Below are positions 33,801 to 48,800 of a DNA stretch of 64,000 bases, piece after piece (the first letter of the stretch is position 1; every line of letters starts with the position of its first letter). The DNA is from Acanthopagrus latus. Taxonomy: Eukaryota; Chordata; Actinopteri; Spariformes; Sparidae. A model generated the notes under the pieces. That model had not been told where the DNA came from, did not search any database, and saw only the letters and a list, made by a program, of their open reading frames with translations. Location: contig NC_051046.1 in NCBI RefSeq assembly GCF_904848185.1, forward strand, positions 9,437,447 to 9,501,446, written 5' to 3'. Made by a program: the position numbers and the translations under genes.

Positions 33801-36800
33801 CGTGTGCGGCGAATGAGGCCAAGAAAAGAGGGGGAGAGGCGGCGGGAGGTTAGTTAATGATTGTTTTGATGCAGCTGATTAGGGTTGTGTGCTGTGGAGT
33901 CAAATTTAGCTGAACCATAAGGAAGACAATCAGAGCTCTGTGCCAGCTCTTTGAACAGGATTCAGTTACTGAGGTTGCTTTGTGCTCTAAAATATGATTT
34001 CTCTCCTGGTTTCTGAGGTTAAATACATTTGTTACATAATGATAAAGCAGTGTGCTGCAAACTCAAGTAAACTTGAAAAGTAAAAGGTCTCCAAATAAAG
34101 GACAAACCTCCTGTCTCTAAACCCTGTAGAAGCATCTGCTGAGGGGCTCTGAAGGAAAACGCTTTGTCAGTTTTTCTTTCTTGCCAAAAGATAAACAGAA
34201 AGATCTGTATCACTGAAATATCAAACATTCAAAAATGATCAACAGAATGTGACGTATCGTGTTAAAGTGATACCTACTGAGGTCGGCATGCTAACCAGCT
34301 GGCCCTGACCTGTACAGGTCCAAAGCTCCCGTGCTAGCGGTGTAAGCACTTCCCTGGTGCTCCAAGCTCACAGTTCGGATCGCCAGCTCCATTGCTACCT
34401 GAGCTAACTAGCCAATGGTAGTTACTGTTAGCAGCATTAAGGGGCTAACTTCAGTGAAATGCTTCCCTCTACTATCACGGTCACATTTTTGATCACCATT
34501 GCCAGCCAGTTAGCTTAGCTTAGCTTAGCATGACTGTAAACAGGGCGATCGGACACCTCTACAACTCTGACAGGCTATATCTTGTTGGTTTACTCCATAT
34601 CAACCAAGGTGTATAAAGACTATTTGCCATTTTGCTCTGACCAGAAAACAAGCAAAGATCTTAATGTTTACAATCTTTGTGCTAAGCTAAGCTAACCAGC
34701 TACTGATTATTGCTTCATCTCTGCCATACAGAAATAGAAGAGGCACTGATTGTTTATTCTAACTCTTGGAAGGAGAGAAAGTATGAGTTTTTCCCAAAAT
34801 GATAATGATGAGACTCCCTCATCATTAACGACATGTTTTTCTGGAAAACACATCTACTTAACCTGCCTGTTAAGATCTGTTACAAAAGTTATTTAATGAA
34901 TAAATTATTTGAGCAAATAAGCTGACAAAAATGTGGATCACAAGCAGTGACAGACATCATGTTTCAGAGTAGATTTGACAGGCTCAGCGTGTCTGTGCTG
35001 TAGAAATGACAGTGAGACAACGAGGAGAAATCTCATTAGCCGCTCTCTGTTTTCTGGTAGATGCATTGATTGAACTCTGTCAGTTGCCTGCTGCAAACAG
35101 TGCTGCTAAGAGCACTCGACAGTTCGACAGCACGTGAAGCTGGTCAGACAGCATGATTCAGCACAGCAGAGTGGTCTGTGGCTCAGTGTGTGGGTGATGG
35201 GCGAACTGCAGCGCCTGATGCACTCGGAGCTGCAGAAGGTGAAAGAGAGGATAATGAAACTCCTGGAAAGGTCTGGAGCATTTACCTGATTGATGACAAC
35301 CGATAAGCTGGCCAGGACTAAATCTGCTGCGAGAAACACTGACGTTTTTTTTTTTTCCTGTGCCATTAAAGTAGTGAGCCTTTTGAAAAAAGGGGAAATG
35401 ACGCCAAACTCCATCACGTTCTTCTTTTCAAGGAACAGCAGTTTGCGTCAAAGCACTTCCTCACTGAGGGAAATAGTACTTAGTCAGAGAAGCAGGCTGC
35501 CCCCCCCTCAGTCAGTAGGTCATTATCAGAGAGAAGTGGAAGGTAACATCTGTTGATCTCTGGACAGGCGCAACTTTAACACTCATAAACCCTCCAAGGG
35601 CAAGAAGGAGTCTGCCTCATCAGCCCTGCACCGCCCCAAAGTCAACAACATTAAGTGTAACTGGCAGCTGCTTTATTTTCATTAAAATAAAACTATACTT
35701 CCCAGACTTCTACTTCTATTATACAGTGTAAATCACAGCCACTCTTCTAGCCGTGTGTGAATGCAACACAACACTCTTTTGGTGTGAAGTTGTGCGCTGT
35801 GAGGTTACTGTGGCTGGCTGTCAACAAACAGAAGCTTAAACCTCCGGCGCTGCCAGCAAAGGGGTGACCGTACTTACTACCCCAGTGGCTCATGTAGAGG
35901 TGGAGTTAATGAGACCGCTGGAATGTGTCATAGTTAAATTCATAGTTTAATCCACGTCCAGATGGACATTGTCAGCCAGTTAATCATTCGACGGTTGTAA
36001 TAATGTGTCACGAGAGGAGTGTGTGCTATTCATGATTATTGCTGCAGTTCAAGTTTATTTTGTACAAGAAGAAAACGTGTGATATGCACAGAAGCCCACA
36101 TTCACCTCATACACACAGGAGAAATAACAGCGTGAAACATGTTTTTGTTCATTTGTTTAACAAGACAACACTTCCAGTGTAAATCAACCATGAATAACTG
36201 ATGAATGACTGTAAATTTAAAACTGCACAAAATCAGTCACAATTGTAGACTCCAGCAGGTGCCAACATGAAAAAGACTTTACTTTGTTTGGGTCTGTCTG
36301 TGCAGTGGGTGGTTGGTTGTTCCATAGCATGATCAGGTGTGAGGGACGTATTTGGGGGGATTTTTACCTTTATTTGATACTATGAGATGAGAAGATGAGA
36401 GAGGGATATGATACGCAACAAAGGTCCCTAGCTAAAATCAAACTGTGGACACTTAACCATAAGGCGTTTGAATTTGATTCCTTCACAAATTGTCAGAGGT
36501 CATCAGGACATCAAATTTTGACATGTTGGGTTGGTAAAGCATCCCAAGTATTGTAACAAATTGAGTAAATCCAGACGGCTGCCTGGGACTCTGAAGATAC
36601 GAGACACTTACATGTCTTTTCACCCCATTCCAGTCTCGTTATGTCTCTTACGTCGTTTCATCTTGCTACATCTGCTGTGCGTGATGTGCGCTGACAGGTT
36701 GAAATCTGTCTTGTGATGTTGGCAAGGCGCCTTGCAGTGACCCTCAAATGCATTAAAACTGAAGGAAGCCTGGTTTGAAAATGAAACGGAATAGAAAGTT

Positions 36801-39800
36801 CAGATATTTGTGTTATGGGATGTAAAAGTAAGAAGGTATCAAAAAAAACAATTACTCAAGTAGAGATACCTGAAAATCTACTGAAGTACAGTACCAAAGT
36901 ATTTGTAGTTACAAGTAACAACATCAATCTGCACTAACTGGACAGCACCTGTGATATTAAAAGTATGGATTGTTTTGCAGTAAGTAAAATGTTAACATCA
37001 GAATTGTAGTATTCTGAAACACCACAGTATCATAGAATGGGATCCAGGTTGATCAGAGATTTTAACCAGGTTGTAGCATCTACAGAAAAAAACTGTAAGG
37101 GACCTGGAATTGAACCCTGGTGTGTCCCTCATGGAGTTCAAGATAATAAATAACCTGCAGAGACTGTGAACAACAACCTGCAACTGAAGCAGATAATCAC
37201 ATACTTAACAATCACCACGTACAGGAAAAGGAGAGACACTGAGGACACACAAGATGGCTATCATTAAGAAAAACAAGTCCTACTGTTGGAGGAGAGAGAG
37301 AAATCTCCCTCTGTTTGACCCTGGAGGAGGTGGGACTTATGGCTGTTGGAGTCTTCCTTATATCGCTAACAAATTAAGCTGTATAGACTCAGGGTGGAGC
37401 AGGTTGATTGAAGCATCAGTTCGTGGGAAAGTACCTTTACTCTAGCCTATTTAATCTCACGTATATTTTTGGCTTTTTGTTTTGTCAGACTGCCAGGCAG
37501 TCACAGTGAGCGAGTAGATAGCGGACAGTGTCAACAGCATAGCGTAGGTGCAATACATCAAGGTGTAGGTGTAAGTGCTTCGTTTTGGAATAGATTCATA
37601 AAGTCCTGGACTTATTCCCAGTCCCAGTCCACCAAACTTTATCCAAAGGGAGGCAGGAATTTATAGCCCGACACTGAGAAATATTAGAAAAAGAAAATTG
37701 AATCATAGTGGAAAACTGAATTATTTTATTATATATTAGCAAGTGGTTGTATATATATGTAATGTTTAAAGTATTGGGCATGATATAACGATGAAGACAT
37801 TATATGCTATCAATTAAGGCTTTTTGTGCTTACATGCTCACAATGACAATGCTAATGTTAAGCAGGTATGATGGTTACTATGCTGACCACTTTAGTATTG
37901 GGTGTTAGTATGCAAATATTTGCAAGTACAGCTGAGGCTGTTGGGAACGCCACTAGTTTTATCAGTATTTGGTCATAAACCAAAGAACTGGCCAAATGTT
38001 TACAAGTTGTTACAAATCACTCTAACAAGGAATGAATGTGTGATGTAATTGCAATGGTACATATTTACGAGGCAGCCATTTTCCTCTGACATCACAAATG
38101 TCGTACTGCTGTGGTCCAGGTTGTTGAAACAGGAAGCTGACAAATCGTTGTCATTTCAACACTACCTAATTACTCAGCAAGTGAAAAGACAAGGGATAGT
38201 GAAAATCTGGAGGGACATCAGGCCATATTTCAAGGGGGAACACATCTTTGATAACCCATTAGCTAATGTTAGCATCCAACCACTTACTAGCTAACGTTAC
38301 GGTTTGAATAACTCCAGCGTGTTTCATCTCCAGGCTTAAATAAACGCTTCAAAGACATGTACGTGTACATCGATACTTTACTTACTTTTATTCGATGTAC
38401 AGCCTGGAACAGAGCTGCATGACATTTGAGCTTCAAACACCGAGCGTGACGTCAGCGTAAAGTGGCCGTCCATCCAATAGCTGTGACTATGCTGCTAATA
38501 TTTCCTGTTTTTGTTGGGATATTCAATCCTGCGCTAATGAGGCGGACCAACTACATTGTAGTATGGCTAAAAACAATAATAACCACCAAGTTAACATATT
38601 TACGACCTATAATTTTGTTGCAGGAAACAGATAAACTAACAGCGTTAGGAACCCAACAAAAGAAATCCCATCAATAAAAGTCAAGAATTGTATAAAAGAA
38701 ATCAACATGTCTGCACACGAAGATGTTCTGCTTTGTAGCCATTACATCAGACAATGTTTTCATCCACACTAGAATGTCATCATGACAGAATTATTTGGAT
38801 TAGGTCACAATCGTGATACCGCCAAATCATTTTTAAAAAACCTATTTCATTGGAGTCTGTGCGCGAGCATTGTTTGACATGCAACAAGAAATGTTTACGC
38901 AGATCTAAATGTTAACTCAGTGAATCGTCTTCCTGGGAATTGAGCTCAAGAGGAATCTCTGCTGACACTCTTGAAGGAGTTGGCGTGTGTGTCGAAAGCC
39001 TCACGCCGAGGCACACCCAAAGCCAGCAAGGGAATGCAGCTGAGGAAGGTAACAATGACATTTTTCAGGGGCAGAAAGGCATGTAGGCCGGGAGATTCAC
39101 TGAGCAGTGTCAACACGGGAAACTGATACAGTTCCACCCTTGAATGAAGTGAGAAATGTCAGGGGCTTCTGACACAAAGCTGCAGAGCATGTGTGTCCCC
39201 GCGTGTATTTAAGTGGTGGATTAACTGCGTGTGTTCTCTTAAAGCCATCTCTCTTCTCATCGCCGGATGTAACATGATGCAGCCGAGAACTGGCAGTCCT
39301 GTTCTTCGTTTAATCAGACGCTTGCCAGTAGACAGGTACAGTGACTCACTCGCCACAGAGCTGGACTGGAGTCTGTCACTTTTCATGCTGCCCGAGCCCT
39401 CCCTTCGCTCCAGATACGTAAGCCAGTCGTCCACTCAGAAAAATCTGTGAGGTGGAGTTCCTCTCTGTGCTTAAGGTGGTGTGACTCACTCTGCACAGCC
39501 ACCTGGGTCAAATGAATAATGTGACCTTTGAGACGCTCCTCTGTCGGAAAACACAGTGATGAATCTAAGCCAGCCTTATCCACGTCGCTCTCTGGATGTC
39601 AACATGTTTCTTTGTTATCCTATTTGTCATCAATTAAGTATTCCAGGAACAGCTGCACTCTTGACTGCCCACTCACGTGACCTAAACAAGTTTGACTGTA
39701 GCTTTTTGGGATGTGTCCATGTATGTGTGTCTGTGTGTGTGTGTGCGTGTGTGTGTGGTTCCCGACACAGTCACAGCAGGCTGACTAGAAAACCACACCC

Positions 39801-42800
39801 AAGCCTCACGCTCCAGGAGCGGGCCGGCAAGCACCGACAGCTGTTGCACGCTTCAGATAAGATCGGTCCTCAATCAGCATGCTGTATTCTGTCGGCTGCA
39901 ACGAATCATGTGTTGACTTTAAGCTAGAAAAAAATTTAAAGAATTAAAGAATTAAATCTTAACAGAATATGCTCTTAGGAAGACGAGATTGCGGGGGGCG
40001 GTTGGGTGTTTTGGCTCCGCCGCAGTATTCTGCCGCAAAGGCCCATGTTTGAACTGTGCGTGTCCCTCATCTAATCTCCCTGGATGTTTACCTTTTCCCC
40101 CTACTGCGAGCAGGCTTATCGTTCTCATCGACACAGCCCGGGTTGTAATATAGCCCTGCCCTCGGTTGCTTCTGCTTTCAGTGGTCAGGGGAGATCTAGC
40201 AGGACTGTAAATCTCCTCGACTGAACTGTGCTTTTATTGAATTTTAGGTAGATGCTATTTTTAGAGCAGATAACGCTTGGAGGGGGAGTAAAGTTGGCTT
40301 TGTGTTGTGCGACCGCCACACTGGTTGGAGCTAGTTTTACACTGCTGTTTGCTTGAACTTGTTTTTTCTTCTCCCCACTCAACGCCAGTCCACGTCCCTG
40401 CAAACTCTGTCACTCCGTCAGGGGAAGGTGCGGACTGAGTTTGGCAAGTTTTCAACGGAGGCTGTGTTGGTGCCATTACAAGAGAATTAAAACCCACAAT
40501 GTGATAAGAGCAAACAGGACATGACTCGACTTGACACAAACCAACAGCTTCTCACTGCAACTGACATCTAAGACAAACAGAAGATACTGTAATTTCTATC
40601 TCATCAAGCCTTGTTTATTTAATTTGACACTGTTTTGTTCAGGTGTTAACGTATTTTATGTATTTTAGAGAAAATCTTCCCACCTCTGCCTGCTACATCT
40701 TTTTCCTATCTTAATCTTCAACATCTCAGCTGCTGTTAAAATAATCGTCGGCATCTCAGCAATTCTCCTGAAGATGTTTTTTTCGGACTATAAAGAGAAA
40801 CACTTCTTCCCAAAAAACACAGCTAGGGTCCGTATCAGAAAGGCCGCCATCTGTACCTGCTGTGCCACCCTCACCGCTGAGATGTAACTCTCATACGTCG
40901 GTGTCAAAACATGCCGCCTGCATCGGAACACTGAAACCGCTGTCACGCTTCACCGCCATCGCCTCTTGTCCGCGCCGCTACTAGCTGCGCTCTGTTGTAT
41001 AACCACGATGTTGCGACAGAGTTTGTTTTCCAGAGCGTGGTGAGCAGGAGGGACACGCACGCGGGAGAAGCACACGTGAGATGCCACTTCAGCCCCACCA
41101 GCACCTTTCCCTACCCGTGCCAGGCACTAGTTTTAAATCATCCTGCCTGCTGCGCTCGACACACACAGCCGGGGAGCGAGAGAGAGGGAGATTAGTGGAG
41201 CATGACAAAACGTAGATGGCTGCACAGAACAGGTTTTAAAAGTAACCTTGTGTGCTCTTGTTTGCGCTCTCCCGTGTGCAATCAACTGGCTGTATCCGAC
41301 CTGGATGTACAGTGTCAAAAATATAAAGCAAATTATTAAGATTATCTGGAAATCTTCACCTTGTAATGGGCACTTTTTTGGGAACACTGTCACGAAACCC
41401 TCAAACTCTGACACCTCTCTGAAGTCAGAATTATAGGGGCTGTACCCGATCATTTTTGTGCTAACTGGCTAATTTTAGCATGCTCACACATTTTACCACA
41501 GGGGTTTTCTTTCTTCTTAATCCTGATACCTCTGTATGACACACAGAAGTATGTATCTGAGGAGGGGAGTTCTGTTCTGTAGCCTGGAGGTGCAGCAGTG
41601 GATACGACATCATCGTCAAGACACGCTGTGAGGGAACACTGATAACTTTAGCTGACCACAACAAAATATCTGTTACCGAGCAACCGACGTGTGACCTGGG
41701 TGATGAACGGCAACTGAAACAAAATTGGCTTGCACCGTCGTCATATTACAGTTTTAAATCTTACATGGCCACAAATAGATACATTACCTACTTTCCATGT
41801 ATATTGTATATTTCTATTATTATATCTATTGTATATTTCTGTATGGTGTTATTGTTACCTGTGCTGCCGCAAAGACACCGTTAGCAATGTGGCTACTGTC
41901 GCAAGCGAAAAACAACGCAAGAATGCAAAAAGTAGGTCGATTTTGTTACTAAATGATCTAGTGGAAAAAACTCTGGTTTTGAGCCGTTTCTTGTCCCACT
42001 GGTAAGGGTGAACACCGGACCTCTCTCCACTGAGCGAATGGCCGTCCGTTCGCTCTTGTTCTACCTCCGTTTCTATCTTTGCCTCCTTTGCCTCCATAAA
42101 CCAGCGTAGATTTTCCACAGTTATTCCCAGTTCTTCCACTGTTACCTGGTGATAGTGACCGGGGGAACTGCGTCTCTTCCTGTTTTGGTTGCGCAAAGAC
42201 AGAGGCACTTCCTTTATGCCGTAACTCGACCTTGGGTTGTCCGGGAAAAATCCAGGCCGGTTGCAAACACAGTAGCATGGTCAGATAGATAGGTGTCATT
42301 GGTGTCATGTTTCTACAGCCATTACATTGTGCAGTCAGTATTCAGAATGATACGTTCAAGTTAAAAGTTTAGTTTAGATGTTGATCTGAAGAATTATCAT
42401 CCCTTCTTAGCGTGTTAGTATTGTCATTGTCATATCAGCACGGCGGTGTTAGCATGTAAAGCATGTCCAGTCTCACAGTGCCACTAGCATGCCTGCAGAC
42501 TCTTGTTTTTTTGTGTGTTTCTTTTACTGAACTGTTTCGTGTGGCTGCTCAGAAGAGCTATAAACACTTTTTCTCATGACACGTTGCACCGACCACTTCT
42601 CTTCGAGTACAGACCGCCTTGTGTTCGGGCTCTGTATTCATAGCTGCTTCCAATCTGCCTTGTCACTGCTCATGCACAGGAGCTGGTTCTGGGATTCTTT
42701 GACTTCCAGGACCACCCAGCCCCGTTCGTCACTTGTGGTTTCGAAAAATCACTTTTTGTTAACACTTTTAACCATTTTAGATTGCACGTTTCAGCCGACC

Positions 42801-45800
42801 AAAGAATGCGACTTTCCCGTAACGAGTCGCAGCGCAAGTACCGAACCCACTTCTTACATTTTGCCAATTTGTCAGTACAGCCAGTAGAATGGAAGCAGAT
42901 GGGAAAGTGCAGGGGCAAGCTGTAACTTGTGGTCAGTGACACACATGCACACACACAGTATGTCACAGGTCTGTATCTGCTATTTAACATGCTGAATTTA
43001 TCACCCACTGTGGCAGAATTACGGTCAGCAGTGTATCAAATAAGCTAATGTGTCTGTAGAGCTGCTGTGGAGGGATGTGAGGTGGTGAGTGCTGCCTGTG
43101 AGCCTCGAGGAAGGAGATCTGCAGCAGAGTGACACTGGCACTGGTGTGCGTGTGTGAGTGTGACGCTGTAGTGTATGTGTGTGTGTGTGTGTATGAGTGT
43201 GACGCTGTGGTGTGCGTGTATCCGTGTTAGGGGGATGAAGGGGTACCGACAGTGGGGACGTGGAGTGTGACTCATCTCGCTCCGACGTCATTGCTCCGTC
43301 ATCAGTCGTCTGCAGCAGTCTCACGCACACACAAGCCCAAAATATTCCTCTCAAAGTTAATGACTGGCAGACTCCCGCTGACGTCCTCGCAGTGGAATCA
43401 AAATCAGATGTGCAGCGATTCATCTTGAGGGATTAACCGCGTAGATCTCATTATCAATGAATTAATCTCGGCCGTTTTATAGCACTGATGGGATTACTTG
43501 CACCTCAGTAATGCTTCATATTGTCACTCCAGATGTTGAAAGGACAAAACAAGTGAGCTCATGGACAGAAAAGCCTCGTCTGTGTGAGAAAACAACACAA
43601 GTTTTTACTGCGTCAGAAAAGAAAAAAACAGGCTGAAATTGCTTGAAAATGGGCTGCCTGTGTCTGCTTTCTAAGCTCTCTGTGATGAGGCTGACCTATG
43701 CCATTGCCACTGGCTCTGGTCAAGTAAAGTCAAGCCCTTCCTCCCTAAGAAATGCGTCTCTCTCTTTCTCTCTCTGGCTTGTGATTGATGTTCCAGGTCT
43801 CATAGCCCCACACAGCCATCAGAGAGAGACTAAAGGAGCGTGCTAATGGCCTCCGCTACATTTGCCTCACTCAGACAGCAGACGCAGGCTGCTCCTTCCG
43901 TGACAACCTGACTCATAAGTCAGTAGTTCAGTGTGCTGCTATTGATTCACAGGCTGCACAGGGAGGTAGAGCTCACTGCTGCTGCGGCTGAAAGGAAGCT
44001 GGATGTTTATTGGTTAGATAACAGACACACAGTCACTGAGGCAGTCATATGTCTCGGGGACGGGAGCGCGACGCTGGAAGATAATGTTTTTTCTTGTTTG
44101 ATGTTCGTACACAACCTCAGGGAAGTCAACACGCAACGCATGCGGCTGTAAATGACTCCCTCAGATATTCCCAAACATTAAAAGTCAGGCGTGGCCGCAC
44201 AGGTGCTGCTGCTTTAAAGATCCATTTCATTTAATCATCAGTCGGCGAGCGTGATAACTGCTGTCCATTTGTTGTGCGCTCAATTTGCAAAAAATGATAT
44301 CCAGGAGAAGGTGACATTTTCTCGGCGGGAGTTATCTGGTTTCAGCACGTGCATGTGTGACAGCGCTGACCTAGAAGGGGAAATTAATTTCTGATCAATA
44401 TCTCTTTATGACATTTATTCCCCCCAACCAGAATGTCATACATAAAGCGATGAGCAGCTTCTGGTCACAAGCGTGTTCACAACTCCGGGAAACCGCAGAG
44501 GGAGACGAAAGGCAAGCCCGCCGAATGATAATCAACGTCTCGACCGTATTTTACGCCCCAAATCACGCTTTCTAGAAAAAATAAATCTTTGATCTGGATG
44601 CAAATTAAATTGCTCGTCCAAATAGAAAGCATAAAACTCTCCTCCAACACTCGGGGATTGATGTGTCCAAAGAAGTGGGCAGACGTCGACGTGAAGTACA
44701 ACAGTAATGGAAGAGGAGGACTTTCATCTTTCAAAGGGAAGGCTTTTTGGCTCCTCGCTCAGAATTTGTCGTAACTTAGGAAGCTTTGAAGTTCAGACGC
44801 GAAATCCAAAACTGGCAGAGATTCGGTTTGTATAAACAGTCGGCATAATGTCTGCGCAAAGAAAAAGAGTCGGGCTGTCATTGCTGTTAACCACAGCCTC
44901 ACATTTAACCCGAAACTAAACCTCGCTCCCCGGGGCTGCATGAGAAATTGCCACTTGACTGCAGCGTGCACACCTCCGAGACGTCTGCTTGCTCGTATTG
45001 ATTGATTATAGATTTGGATTCAAATCCTGGGATAAGATATCTTCTACAGATAACACAGAGTCTGATTTTCTCGATGACCTCTGGGGATTTCTGAGCAAGA
45101 CAGATTGCTCTCATCCACCTGAATGCAGACCAAAAAGCTTTGAACTTTTTTTGAAAAAAAAAAAAAAAAAAAAAAAAGAATTATTCATCTAGATGCTGCC
45201 ACATATCAGAGCCCGGACCTGTGAGAGATTTCAGATTATTGCATAAGGTGGAATATGAAACTTTTCCGCTCACCTGTGAGTCAGACGGAAGCCGTCGTTT
45301 TCTTAAAAAGCTTTGAACTTCCCTCATTCGTCTGCTGCAGAGAGGCGGAGTTGCAAGTCATTTCAGTCTGATTAAACTGATGAGTTTTGATGATTAGATT
45401 TTCATTTGATTTGAAAACAAGTTTGTTGGGATGGGTGATTATATGTATCATTCATCACCCTTTGTTTGCTATTTATTGTTGACAGTCACGTGATGACTTT
45501 TTGTTTCCAGTTCTGTCAAGTGACATTTTATATAATGTATAAATGAGGAAGAATCCAAACTCTTGCCGCTGGTGTTGTCCCCGGGAACATCATAATTAAC
45601 GTTGCTCCAAAACGGCCTGTAAACCACATCTGAAAGCGAGCCATTGTGGCTGCATGGGTTGCACACAGCAGGGGGGCTTCTATGGGCTATGGGCCAGTAC
45701 CAGACCTTGGGTCATTCAGCGGGCTGTGAAAACCCAGTAGGAACCACAGCGGATGATGTTGTTTCCATTTCTATAAGGCAAATAATTTTCATTTTAGCCA

Positions 45801-48800
45801 AAAATGATTTTATTTACATAGAAGTGTAAACATGACGGGTCAAAGCTGCACATTCACAGGGGGGCGGTCACTTTAAACAGTTTTGTGTTTGTTTGTTTTT
45901 TACTGGGACTGCTGAACAAAGGCCCACAGACAGTGAGGATAATGGAGACATTAAGAAGGAAAAGGCAAAATTCAGCTGAGAACATAACGGCAGCACCATA
46001 AAATTTAATTTTGTCGCAACTGGGGATGCAAATTCTATCACTATGCTCCATATGTATAGGTATATATATATTAAATACTACTAAAGTCTTGGTGAGACTA
46101 TTAGTGACAGAGTCATTTATCAGTTTTATTGGAAACAAAATGCACTTAACGGTTTATTCACTCTCAGAGATACACACCATGCACACTGAACGTCAACATA
46201 ATTGTCTGCATTAAGACTCCACAGTGTCTCTATAAGGACCTTGGTTGATGTCTCAAACAGACTGTTGGTTCAGGCTGCACCCTCACGACTGCAGATAACT
46301 ACTGTCTGTACTGTACTTAAAGCCGCTTTAATAAAGTTGTGTAACCGCCGTCTGAAATGGCCGGCCAGCTACACATCCCTCCCCGCTATTAAACAGCGAC
46401 TCCGCGCCCCGCAGGTAGTCCACGGCTGAAACTGGATTCATTTTAACAGGCTAAGGAAATCTGCTCTAGATTATGTGGAGACTTTTGAGGAGCTCAGCAG
46501 CCAGGATGTAGGCAGTAGCTGCCCTTGATCCCTGCGAGCACACTTTCATTAGTTCGTTGCTGGAGCAGGAAAAATAAAAACAAAAAAAGGCGAGAGGGGA
46601 GAGCGCACGCCGGGGCCGCAGCTCCGAGGTGTCATGTGGGTCACTGGTGATTAGCGCTACAGCCGAGTGCTCCTGCGCCGAGCCCAGCCAACGAGTTAGT
46701 TTTGACATCTCTGATAATAGGAGGCTGTTTTGCCGTAAATTAACTGGTATGGCAACAGGCGAGCGAAAAACAGCTGTGACGTCTCACCAGTGCTGGGATT
46801 AAAGCTAAGCTCTTTTGCCCGACTGTGTCCATCGAAGAGTCAAAACAGACACTGAACAACAGCAGCGGCAGCAGACCTGCTGCCACTGCTGTGAAAAAAT
46901 AAACAACCTCATAAATCCTCCCGGATCGTGTATTATCAAAGCTGCACACCACATTTTATACGGCATATTAGTGCACTATCTGCAGACGTAACCATAGGAA
47001 CCAGCGTGAGGCAGTTTGCTGGCCTTTCCGTCTTTTAAAATGCAGACGTGTGACGTCAAAGTGACCACTGTTTTCCCTCCGAGGGAGTTTTTCCTTTCAT
47101 TCAGAGCGGTGAGCCCAGCTTGACAGATAACAGGATGAGTCAGCGGCACTTTCATACACCTTAATGAGGAAGTTTGCTAAGCTACAACACATGAATCAAA
47201 TCCATCTATAATGAACGCTCGACTTCCCACGAGACGAGCGGAGGAAAAGCCTGTCGCCCTTATCACACCGTTCATACGAAAACGAGAAGAATGAAAACAC
47301 CGATCTGTTTATAGTCTCAATACAAGAAATACCGGCGCGTCACACACATGTCACGCAATACAAACACTGCTGGTGTAGAAACAGAGGGCGACTGTGCTGG
47401 CGTTGTGCTCATTAATTAGCAGGGGAAGAACCTGCAGTTAAACAAAACAACCAACAACCGAGCAGCTAAACAAGACCAGAGGTATGTCTGCAGGATCAAG
47501 CCAGACGAAGTGAGACATTTTATTCTGGCGACTGGTCTGCACTGCTGCATCAGTCGAACTGTAACTCTGACAATCGATATCACTGTCACACCTGTACAGA
47601 CTCTCCTCTCTGACACACCTCGTATCTTGAGCTCTTCAGCCCTCAGGCTCTGTCCTGCTGCTGAACGGCCCAAAAAAGAAATCTCCCTCTGTTTCTCCTC
47701 ACTGACCTTATCTCTGGATTTGTTCAGGGTCATTTCACTTAGAGATTGTTGGAAACTCTGGAATGAAAACCCCAGTGCTTTAATCAATCTCTCAACCTGC
47801 GACAGCACCCCTCAACATAACACTGTGATGTACAGTCAGTCCACCACTTTGGTCATCAATGGAGTATCTGGACGAGAATTGGATCCATCTTTGTGTTTGT
47901 ACAGACCGTCGTCATCCTCAGAGGATCCTAATGACCTTGTTGATCCCCTGACATTTCATGAACTGCCACCAGCATATTGAAGTTTTTGGTTCAAATTGAA
48001 AAATCCAAACTGCTATTAGACGGTGCAATATTTATGTCACCCTCAGGATGAATTCTAATAACTTTGGTGATGAACTGCTGTCATTAGACCTAAATTCCAG
48101 CTTCTTTAGGAAACAAGCTGGAGTTTTTTTCTGCTTTTTCCAACTTTTTTAAAGGTCTTCCTGGCGTTGTGACATGCTGCTCCAGATATTAACTGTGAAT
48201 GTCAAAGGCAATCAATCAAGCCGTCATGGACACATCTCATCTTGGTAGCAATCTGTCTAATAGAGGACAATTTAACCATCATTTCAGTCTGTAAATACAC
48301 TCTGGAAACTGAACTGATATAAGAACCGTGTCAAGCTAAAGGCGATCTTTAGCAATCAGCCTTAGATTGTGTTTGTGTGATGAGTGTTTGAGGTTGGTAA
48401 GATTGAAGAAAACAAGTAAGAACAAGCTACATTTTGAAGGTCTCCAACAAAAGAATCCCGACCCAACCCTTAATGCCACTTCTCTGAAATACATGAACAC
48501 ACACTGCCTGACTAGCACTTGCCAGCCAGCTGGGAGGTGTGTTAGCAGCTAGGATGGAATGCTCAACAAGCCCCCTTTTTTTAAATCGATGAAATAAAGT
48601 TAACAACTAAGTTGAATGTCAGCATTGCATAAACGCAAGCAAAACATCTATCATGATTATGCCTCTGTCCAAAAAGAGCTACCTGATGTGACAGCTATCT
48701 GCTCATGGTGTAGCTGTGTGCTTTGTGCTAACTGGGTTAGCTTGGCTGATGTACTCACAGGAGCAATGGCTCTTTAATTTGGCTCACGGTGTGTGCTTTG

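Noticed and set aside
38447..38454. Perfect CRE palindrome TGACGTCA (also at 47051-47058)
   Set aside because: An 8-mer is expected about once in 64 kb by chance, and both sites are deep inside an intron far from either start codon.
41855..42308. Two overlapping minus-strand ORFs of 116-117 codons
   Set aside because: No recognisable domain, no good splice context and no codon signal that I can judge. Probably chance or old repeat sequence in the large intron.
43025..43423. Minus-strand ORF with long THTHTH runs
   Set aside because: Translation of the GT/CA repeat. No real protein signature.
47510..47980. 156-codon plus-strand ORF
   Set aside because: Its 3' half overlaps a dispersed repeat fragment and it shows no family resemblance. 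Treated as a chance ORF.
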